From NCBI GenBank assembly GCA_002686115.1, contig NZAF01000162.1, positions 1 through 19,999 on the forward strand: a stretch of 19,999 nt of DNA, given 5' to 3'. Positions 15,114-19,999 of this stretch are shown piece after piece. Source of the DNA: Halobacteriovorax sp. Lineage in GTDB: Bacteria; Bdellovibrionota; Bacteriovoracia; Bacteriovoracales; Bacteriovoracaceae. The translations under genes were made by a program, and so were the position numbers. Numbering within the stretch: the stretch's first letter is position 1; the number at the start of each line of letters is the position of its first letter. Below the pieces are notes generated by a model that ran no database searches, was not told where the DNA came from, and saw only the letters and a program-made list of their open reading frames with translations.

Positions 15114-15668
15114 ATGAAAGCAAAAAGCCCATCGTTTACAGCAATTAAGAAAAAGAGTGAAACTCATATTTCACTTATGAATAATAAGAAGCTAAAACTC
15201 ATTAGCTCTTCAAGTATTAAAAATAGTTCATTTGATAACTCAAATATTAATAAATTAGTGATTAAACACTCTAACTTAACAGAGTCAAACTTTAGGAAAT
15301 GTAACCTTGTTAGTGCTTCAATTGATCACAGTGATCTTTCAGAAGCTGATTTCACATGGTCAAATCTTAAAGGTAATAAGATATATAGAGCAAATTTTAA
15401 AGGCTCAAACCTTGAATTTGTTGATTTGTCAGAAGCTGTAGTTAAAGAGTGTAACTTTAAGGACGCTAGTCTTAGATGGTCTAAATTAGGTGTTACTTAT
15501 TTTGAAAATTGTGACTTAAGAAATTGTGACTTTTCAAATGCTGATTTATCAACAACTAAGTTCATTAACTGTAAACTAAAAGGTGCAAAGTATAATATTA
15601 ATACTGAACTTCCTTTTGATACAGACGTTGCAAAAAAGCACAAGATGGACTTTCTTGGTGTGCATTAA
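15114..15668 (+). CDS. Pentapeptide-repeat protein
   Basis: The 184-residue cytoplasmic protein is built of pentapeptide repeats of the A(D/N)Lxx type over about residues 38-160 (for example SNLTESNFRKCNL, SDLSEADFTWSNL, CDLRNCDFSNADL). Such repeats fold as a right-handed four-sided beta-helix. Many positions carry Ser or Cys in place of Ala. Some family members mimic DNA and protect gyrase, but nothing here shows that. The flanks are basic (N-terminal ~35 residues) and a short C-terminal helix. The ATG at 15114 has AAGGA seven bases upstream; an ATG 12 codons earlier has none. It is divergent from the LysR gene, and its stop overlaps the stop of the convergent HD protein by four bases. Confidence 0.88.
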   Translation: MKAKSPSFTAIKKKSETHISLMNNKKLKLISSSSIKNSSFDNSNINKLVIKHSNLTESNFRKCNLVSASIDHSDLSEADFTWSNLKGNKIYRANFKGSNLEFVDLSEAVVKECNFKDASLRWSKLGVTYFENCDLRNCDFSNADLSTTKFINCKLKGAKYNINTELPFDTDVAKKHKMDFLGVH

Positions 15669-17035
15669 GAACTAGCTTTATCAAAAATATTATTTAATGC
15701 TCGATAAATCTTTGGAGTTCTTTCTTCATCGATTCCAATGATTCTCATTCTTGCCTTAAAACTCAATATTGAGTCGGCTCCGTGTCCATTTTTAAATAAG
15801 TGGTCAGAAAGATGTAATACAGTGATAAAGAGTTGAGATAGAGCGAAAAGACTATTTGAATCAACCCCTCTAGGGAAACCTCCCCCATTAGGCCATTCAT
15901 GGTGATCCTTAATCATTGTCACCACATCACCGGCAATGATGTCTAACTTTGAACACATTTCTGAACATTCAAAAGCATGAGTTTCAATGACTTTCTTTTG
16001 GTCATTTTTAAGATCAATGAATTCATTAGTCGATAGATCATAAATTTTACAAAGCTCAGAGTCTGCTAAAGTTAAATCATGCATAAGAGATGCCATACAT
16101 AATTTTGCCATTGTGGTCTCATTATCGATTTCCAATTCCTTTGCAAGAAGATAGCTTAAAAAACATGATGTTATCGAATGAGAGACAAAGTATCCTTTTG
16201 ACTTTAAAAATGACTTAAAGATATTCTTAAGTGTCTTATCACTATTTATAGTTTTTATACATGATTCCACAGTCTTTACCGCAAGAGACATTTGTAACTC
16301 AGTCATACCAAGAGCTTTTAAGCTATCATGCATGATCTCTAAACTTGATCCTAGAATCTCAATCTCTGATATATTAGCTGGAGCACGACTCACGTTATAA
16401 ATATGTTCTTTTAAGGCATCCTGAAGAAATAAGTTCATATCTTCTTGTTTTAGATAATACTTATCTTCTACTTTCTTTTCATATCTTTCTAAATCTTCAA
16501 AAGACTCGTCTCCTATATTTTTAACTTTGACAAAATTATTATCACTAAGTTTCATGTAAACTTCATAATTAGAGATGTCGTAGTTCTTTAAAAAACTAAA
16601 TCTAATTTGAGAATACTTCTTAAGGTCTGTTTTCTCATCTCTGATAAATGCTCCTGAGCTTTTATCGTTTGAAAAAACTTTTTCTAATTGGTTAATGAGT
16701 AATTCAAAGTCTACGGGCTTATTAATAAAAAAATTTAATTCATTATGATCATAAAAGTTTTTTACATCTTTATAATCTTCAAGATAACCACCACTTATAA
16801 AAATAAAAGGTAAGTTCATATTGGTTACATTATATTCGAAAAGGTCAGCTCCATTTCCATCTGGCATATTGTAATCAGATAAAATGATGTCATATTGATT
16901 AGCTTCTTGTAATTCTTGAATAGCTTTATTACCACTATTACATTTTGTAATTTCACAATCCACTTCTGACAAAATTAATGTTTCTAAGATCTCTAGAATT
17001 TCTAGTTCATCATCGACCAACAAAACTTTCTTCAT
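15665..17035 (-). CDS. Response regulator with degenerate HD-GYP-like output domain
   Basis: The 456-residue protein has three parts. Residues 1-122 form a receiver with acidic pocket D8-D9, phospho-acceptor D54 (LSDYNMPDG), S81 and K106. Residues ~140-215 are a small domain (NYEVYMKLSDNNFVKVKNIG) of the kind that precedes HD domains in Bdellovibrio-type proteins. Residues ~260-456 are HD-GYP-like: H286, H319-D320, H353, H378-H379 and D411 are the expected metal ligands. The signature loop reads HHEWPNGGGFPRG, so GYP is GFP, and the usual HDxGK is HDLTL, losing Gly-Lys. Cyclic-di-GMP hydrolysis is possible; a binding-only sensor is the alternative. AGAGGA precedes the ATG, and a promoter with a perfect TATAAT lies upstream. 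No histidine kinase is adjacent. Confidence 0.88.
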   Translation of the reverse strand: MKKVLLVDDELEILEILETLILSEVDCEITKCNSGNKAIQELQEANQYDIILSDYNMPDGNGADLFEYNVTNMNLPFIFISGGYLEDYKDVKNFYDHNELNFFINKPVDFELLINQLEKVFSNDKSSGAFIRDEKTDLKKYSQIRFSFLKNYDISNYEVYMKLSDNNFVKVKNIGDESFEDLERYEKKVEDKYYLKQEDMNLFLQDALKEHIYNVSRAPANISEIEILGSSLEIMHDSLKALGMTELQMSLAVKTVESCIKTINSDKTLKNIFKSFLKSKGYFVSHSITSCFLSYLLAKELEIDNETTMAKLCMASLMHDLTLADSELCKIYDLSTNEFIDLKNDQKKVIETHAFECSEMCSKLDIIAGDVVTMIKDHHEWPNGGGFPRGVDSNSLFALSQLFITVLHLSDHLFKNGHGADSILSFKARMRIIGIDEERTPKIYRALNNIFDKASS

Positions 17036-17355
17036 GATTCCTCTTAAATCAACAACACGGATACGTGCATCTAAATTAAATAAGTTTCAAATATAGCTGT
17101 TAACATTATAACTTTTAATCAATTAAAAACAACTAGTAGCCTATTTAGTGAGATATATAAGATATTGAAATCATGAATAAGTTATCATCCATGTATACTC
17201 AGTATTAACAGGCCATTACACATCTAAGCAAAAGAAAATATAAATAATCTTCAGATTTTCCTCGGTTTTCTCAATTTATAAGGTTAAGAATAAATAAGAA
17301 AAAAATAATAACTAGAACTAAAGAGAAAGATTTTTTATGATAAAGATTCAACAAT
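17036..17355. other. 320-base intergenic region between divergent genes
   Basis: This AT-rich spacer separates the leftward HD-GYP-like gene from the rightward TauE/SafE gene. It holds the promoter of the HD gene at 17105-17132. The roughly 220 bases nearer tauE have no convincing promoter hexamer pair for that gene, no open frame beyond a nine-codon one at 17337-17363, and no terminator or RNA structure that I can see. Confidence 0.6.
17105..17132 (-). promoter_or_regulatory. Promoter of the receiver/HD-GYP-like gene
   Basis: On the minus strand a perfect -10, TATAAT (17110-17105), lies 16 bases after TTGTTT (17132-17127). The transcript would have a leader of about 60 bases before the ATG at 17035. 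Confidence 0.5.
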
Positions 17356-18165
17356 ATGACTAATATTTTTATCTATCTTATTTTTATATTTACAGGCTTA
17401 ATAACAGGTTCCCTTTCTGGATTATTAGGTATCGGTGGAGGATTAATTATCGTCCCCATACTCGCCTACACTTTTAAACTAATAAATCTTCCTGAACAGT
17501 TTTTGATGCACTATGCAATAGGAACCTCTCTTTCAATAATTCTCATCAATGTTTCTTCTTCAACGTATTTTCACAATAAGAAAAAGAGAATTGACTGGAA
17601 TCTCTATTCAAAGATGGCCATTTTCACGGCCATTGGTTCAACAATTGGTGCGTTCATTGCTTTTAAGATAGATAAAGAAACTCTTAAAATGGTTTTTGCA
17701 ACCTATGTTACTCTCGTAGCATTGAAGATGTTATTTTTTAGTAATAAAGATCACCAAAGTGCCAAAGTGACACCAATTTCAACTTACTCACTCGTAGGCC
17801 TGATCATCGGAACAAAGTCCAGTATTCTTGGTATCGGTGGAGGAACCATCTCTATTCCCTTTCTAACTTGGAGAGGTCATTCAATGATTGATGCCGTAGG
17901 AATTTCAGCAGCTCTAGGAATTCCAATCTCAATATTTGGTTCAGCTAGTTACCTTTATAATGGTCTTAAAACCGGAATAGAGGTCGATATGGCCATAGGA
18001 TTTATTTACTTTCCAGCTCTTTTTGGATGTATGATTACCATCCCCTTTGCTTCAAGACTTGGCGCCAGTTACGCACATAAAATTGACCAACGAAAGCTAA
18101 AGAAGTTTTTTGGAATACTCTTAATGATCATAGCATTCAGAACATTTATAAAAAATCTTAATTAA
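17356..18165 (+). CDS. TauE/SafE family membrane transporter
   Basis: The 269-residue protein is a full-length TauE/SafE (DUF81) exporter with about eight membrane helices in two homologous halves. Each half opens with the family motif: GLLGIGGGLIIVP around residues 22-34 and SILGIGGGTISIP around 156-168. Members export sulphite, sulphoacetate or other sulphur-containing anions; the substrate here is unknown and no sulphur-metabolism gene is nearby. The ATG at 17356 is needed to keep helix 1 complete, yet has no Shine-Dalgarno; a nine-codon frame just upstream (ATG 17337, stop 17361-17363) overlaps it and could deliver ribosomes. No standard T-rich terminator follows, only a weak stem at 18184-18207. 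Confidence 0.88.
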   Translation: MTNIFIYLIFIFTGLITGSLSGLLGIGGGLIIVPILAYTFKLINLPEQFLMHYAIGTSLSIILINVSSSTYFHNKKKRIDWNLYSKMAIFTAIGSTIGAFIAFKIDKETLKMVFATYVTLVALKMLFFSNKDHQSAKVTPISTYSLVGLIIGTKSSILGIGGGTISIPFLTWRGHSMIDAVGISAALGIPISIFGSASYLYNGLKTGIEVDMAIGFIYFPALFGCMITIPFASRLGASYAHKIDQRKLKKFFGILLMIIAFRTFIKNLN

Positions 18166-18173
18166 ATAGCCTT

Positions 18174-18207
18174 TTGACATGAAGTAAGTTATGTAAAAAT
18201 TACTTAC
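18174..18207 (+). promoter_or_regulatory. Perfect -35 hexamer with nested GTAA/TTAC repeats
   Basis: TTGACA (18174-18179) is followed by GTAAGT (18184-18189), the palindrome GTAA-AAA-TTAC (18193-18203) and a further TTAC (18204-18207). GTAAGT and ACTTAC can also pair as a stem. No good -10 lies 16-18 bases from the TTGACA. It may be a regulator-binding cluster upstream of the outer-membrane protein gene, or a weak terminator for the TauE/SafE gene. Confidence 0.25.
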
Positions 18208-18304
18208 ATCTCTATAACTTTTTCACGTTTAAAAAGCCTTATTCTATACAGTTTGACTCAAATAATGCCAATATGTTAGTTACATTGTATCGATTTTATC
18301 GAAG

Positions 18305-18332
18305 TTGGACTTCACTAAAATGAAATTATATT
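18305..18332 (+). promoter_or_regulatory. Promoter of the outer-membrane protein gene
   Basis: TTGGAC (18305-18310), a 16-base spacer and TATATT (18327-18332) form a good sigma70-type promoter. The start site would fall near 18339, about 50 bases before the ATG at 18388. Confidence 0.5.
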
Positions 18333-18387
18333 CAAAACGATTTCTTTATATAGTGCGCCAAGATTATGAGAGAGGGGAAGGGAAAAA

Positions 18388-19245
18388 ATGAGAAACTTAA
18401 AGAGAACAATTAATGGTTTTGCCATTATTGCGTCTTTAAGCATGACAAGTCAGGCTATAGGACAAAGTGCGGTTAACACATCATCAATCAAGAGATCAAC
18501 AAAGCTTGATAAAATTCTTGATACCATAAAGCCTAGTAGAATCGGCTACTGGTCTCAATTTGCTGGACCTCAAATTGGTGGTTCTGGTTCTCCTGTTGAT
18601 GAATTTGGAGTTGAAGATAAAGGCTCAGTTAACACTTGGAACCAAGTAAGCTTTGGTTGGCAACTGTCAAAAGCAACAAGACTTGTAATTAACCCTAGAT
18701 TTGAAATCAATCACAACTCTAAAGAAGCTAGAAGAGTTAATCCTCTCGATCCAGTTATTGGGATAAACACGACATGGTTTAAGTCTGGAAAATTATCTTT
18801 TGGTGGTGGCATTAATACCATTATGCCATTTGCAAGAACAACAGATACAAAAACAGACAATCTTGTTCTTAACCCTGGTGGTTTCCAAGTTGTTAACTAT
18901 CAAGTAAATAGTGCATTCAGTGTTGGTTCTTGGGTATGGGGTCGAGTTAGATTCTTTGATGGAACAAGCCCTGAAGACGAAGATAGAGTACAATATATGT
19001 TTGCACCAATTGCTACGTATAACTTTTCAGACAGCTTAGGTATGTCTGTATTTTATCAATTTGACGGAGATGCTAAGAATAATTACGACTTCACATGGGA
19101 CACTGATCAGACTCTAAACCTTTCTATGAGATATACATTAAATAAATATCTTACCCTAGAGCCGTTTATCACAGTCTTTCAAGAAGCCAACTTCTCACCA
19201 TCTAGAGCAAACATAAATATGTTTATCTCTGGAAGATTTCTATAA
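18388..19245 (+). CDS. Outer-membrane beta-barrel protein, probably abundant
   Basis: The 285-residue product has a signal peptide (basic start MRNLKRT, hydrophobic core, cleavage near SQAIGQ) and then a barrel-like pattern of alternating strands with Asn/Asp/Gly turns. Examples are WNQVSFGWQLSKATRLVINP, KLSFGGGINTIMPFA, LNLSMRYTLNKYLTLEPF and the closing NINMFISGRFL. The strand spacing suggests 10-14 strands. I cannot assign a pore or ligand. The signals are strong: a GA-rich ribosome site (GAGAGGGGAAGGG) directly before the ATG, a good promoter and a clean terminator, so it is likely highly expressed as a single gene. It is unlike classical trimeric porins in length and lacks an OmpA C-terminal domain. 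Confidence 0.8.
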   Translation: MRNLKRTINGFAIIASLSMTSQAIGQSAVNTSSIKRSTKLDKILDTIKPSRIGYWSQFAGPQIGGSGSPVDEFGVEDKGSVNTWNQVSFGWQLSKATRLVINPRFEINHNSKEARRVNPLDPVIGINTTWFKSGKLSFGGGINTIMPFARTTDTKTDNLVLNPGGFQVVNYQVNSAFSVGSWVWGRVRFFDGTSPEDEDRVQYMFAPIATYNFSDSLGMSVFYQFDGDAKNNYDFTWDTDQTLNLSMRYTLNKYLTLEPFITVFQEANFSPSRANINMFISGRFL

Positions 19246-19270
19246 TTTATATAAATTAAATATTAAATAA

Positions 19271-19300
19271 AAAAGCCTCGTCTATGCGAGGCTTTTTTTT
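19271..19300 (+). terminator. Rho-independent terminator of the outer-membrane protein gene
   Basis: AAAAGCCTCG (19271-19280) pairs with CGAGGCTTTT (19287-19296) around a six-base loop, and T continues to 19300. The A run on the other side makes it potentially bidirectional. Confidence 0.9.
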
Positions 19301-19344
19301 ATTAATTAAGTTAAAAATAATCTTAAAATAATCTTTGCGTCCAA

Positions 19345-19385
19345 ATATAGAAAAGCCTTGAAACTAGTTCAAGGCTTTTCTATAT
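19345..19385 (-). terminator. Long perfect hairpin directly after tRNA-Val, likely terminator
   Basis: TATAGAAAAGCCTTGAA (19346-19362) and TTCAAGGCTTTTCTATA (19368-19384) are perfect 17-base inverted arms with a five-base loop; 19345 and 19385 can add one more pair. On the minus strand the hairpin begins at the very end of the tRNA CCA, and its distal part is T-rich but not a pure T run. It probably ends tRNA transcription and may present the 3' end for trimming. It could also act on the plus strand. Confidence 0.65.
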
Positions 19386-19460
19386 GGTGGGCGATGACGG
19401 GCTCGAACCGCCGACATCTACCTTGTAAGGGTAGCGCTCTCCCAGCTGAGCTAATCGCCC
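19385..19460 (-). tRNA. tRNA-Val (anticodon TAC)
   Basis: The 76-base gene folds as a full cloverleaf. The acceptor stem is GGGCGAT with ATCGCCC, and the D arm is GCTCAGCTGGGAGAGC. The anticodon stem is CTACC/GGTAG with loop CTTACAA (anticodon TAC, reading GUA and related Val codons). The T arm is GGCGG-TTCGAGC-CCGTC. Discriminator A is followed by an encoded CCA. It has its own promoter (19482-19510) and a hairpin immediately downstream. Confidence 0.97.
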
Positions 19461-19481
19461 AAAATGTCTTTCGGTCTGGAT

Positions 19482-19510
19482 AATTTAATAGAACATCAAG
19501 TAACTGTCAA
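19482..19510 (-). promoter_or_regulatory. Promoter of tRNA-Val
   Basis: On the minus strand a perfect TTGACA (19510-19505) is followed after exactly 17 bases by TAAATT (19487-19482). The start site would lie about 12-15 bases before the tRNA 5' end. It begins just after the lon terminator, so the tRNA is an independent unit. Confidence 0.7.
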
Positions 19511-19513
19511 TAT

Positions 19514-19545
19514 AAAAAAAGCCCTCTTTTTCAAGAGGGCTTTTT
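19514..19545 (-). terminator. Rho-independent terminator of lon
   Basis: On the minus strand GCCCTCTT pairs with AAGAGGGC (19540-19521) around a four-base loop, followed by a run of T (19520-19514). It lies about 30 bases after the lon stop codon. The T run on the plus strand (19541-19545) is shorter. Confidence 0.88.
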
Positions 19546-19571
19546 CGGATCAGTTTTAATATTGTTGCTTC

Positions 19572-19999
19572 TTAATTTGCAACAGCGGATGCGTCAGTAT
19601 CTCCATCGATAACCTTCAGACCTACATGTTGCATAAACTTTTCAGGCTCTCTTAAGTCTAGAGCAACCTTAAAAACTTCTTCAACATGAGTCATCGGAAG
19701 AACTTCAATACCTGATTTTATTTCACTTGGAATCTCTGGAAGATCTTTTGCATTCTTAGCTGGAATAATAACAGTTTTAACACCAGCTTGTTTTGCTGCT
19801 AAAAGCTTTTCTTTTAATCCACCAATTGGAAGGACACGACCTCTAATAGTCACCTCTCCAGTCATTGCAACATCTTGCCTTACAGCAACACCTGTGATTG
19901 CTGAAGTAAGTGCCGTAGACATTGTAATACCTGCACTTGGTCCATCTTTTGGAGTAGCCCCTTCTGGAACATGTATATGGATATCATTTTTTTCAAACC
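19572..19999 (-). CDS. lon: ATP-dependent Lon protease, C-terminal part (5' end beyond window)
   Basis: About 141 residues of the Lon proteolytic domain are present, open at the window edge. HIHVPEGATPKDGPSAGIT contains the catalytic Ser of the Ser-Lys dyad (in GPSAG). TGEVTIRGRVLPIGGLKEKL carries the catalytic Lys (in GLKEK), and the following KQAGVKTVIIPAKNAKDLPE is standard. Lon degrades damaged and regulatory proteins in the cytoplasm, with ATP hydrolysis by the AAA+ domain that lies outside the window. After the usual end the chain runs on for about 30 residues (DLREPEKFMQHVGLKVIDGD and a short tail). The stop at 19572 is followed by a strong terminator. Confidence 0.96.
   Translation of the reverse strand, partial: FEKNDIHIHVPEGATPKDGPSAGITMSTALTSAITGVAVRQDVAMTGEVTIRGRVLPIGGLKEKLLAAKQAGVKTVIIPAKNAKDLPEIPSEIKSGIEVLPMTHVEEVFKVALDLREPEKFMQHVGLKVIDGDTDASAVAN

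Noticed and set aside
15114..15668. Qnr-type quinolone-resistance protein
   Set aside because: Shorter, with irregular repeats and no Qnr-specific loops; only the general pentapeptide-repeat fold is supported.
18793..18993. 66-codon minus-strand open frame inside the outer-membrane protein gene
   Set aside because: Antisense to a strongly supported gene and without signals of its own.
1..19999. Mobile elements, CRISPR arrays, attachment sites
   Set aside because: I found no transposase or integrase reading frame, no regularly spaced direct repeats, and no direct repeat of the tRNA-Val 3' end within the window.

Overview
The window reads as chromosomal core sequence of a low-GC Gram-negative bacterium. 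Three things point to Bdellovibrionota, most likely a Bacteriovorax/Halobacteriovorax-type predator: AT-rich codon use, many Sec-signal proteins of unknown family, and a receiver/HD-GYP-like protein of the unconventional kind seen in Bdellovibrio. This is inference from general character; no marker gene settles it. I see no insertion sequence, prophage, CRISPR array or integrase. Both ends cut through genes: ettA at the left, lon at the right, both on the minus strand.

Layout. 1-1126 (-): ettA, ABC-F translation factor, 3' part missing. 1215-2093 (-): four-helix membrane protein with weak T2SS-F likeness. 2145-4033 (+): a likely three-gene run of a small acidic protein, an RlmI-like PUA/methyltransferase and a YdcZ-type membrane protein. 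4026-7679 (-): a tightly coupled operon of three secreted proteins I cannot assign, with its own candidate promoter; this is the best candidate for an undescribed system. 7856-10653 (-): nuoB-nuoC-nuoD-nuoI, exactly the Q-module of respiratory complex I, with a clear promoter and terminator and no other nuo gene. 10808-11740 (-): secreted HExxH metallopeptidase candidate. 11898-12473 (+): sodB iron superoxide dismutase. 12587-12952 (+): small secreted coiled-coil protein. 12942-15015 (-): LysR regulator, pdxH (GTG start) and a small beta-barrel protein in one direction. 15114-15668 (+): pentapeptide-repeat protein. 15665-17035 (-): receiver plus degenerate HD-GYP protein. 17356-18165 (+): TauE/SafE exporter. 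18388-19245 (+): outer-membrane beta-barrel protein with strong promoter, ribosome site and terminator. 19385-19460 (-): tRNA-Val(TAC). 19572-19999 (-): C-terminus of Lon protease.

How the genes fit together. NuoBCDI form the quinone-reducing arm of complex I, whose remaining subunits must be encoded elsewhere if the enzyme is complete. SodB would remove superoxide from respiration, and PdxH makes pyridoxal 5'-phosphate. EttA and Lon are housekeeping translation and protein quality-control factors. A large share of the other products carry signal peptides or membrane segments, so the window is rich in envelope and secreted functions. Several short inverted repeats sit on promoter-like positions and are listed as possible operators. 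Three convergent gene pairs overlap at their stop codons with no terminator between them.
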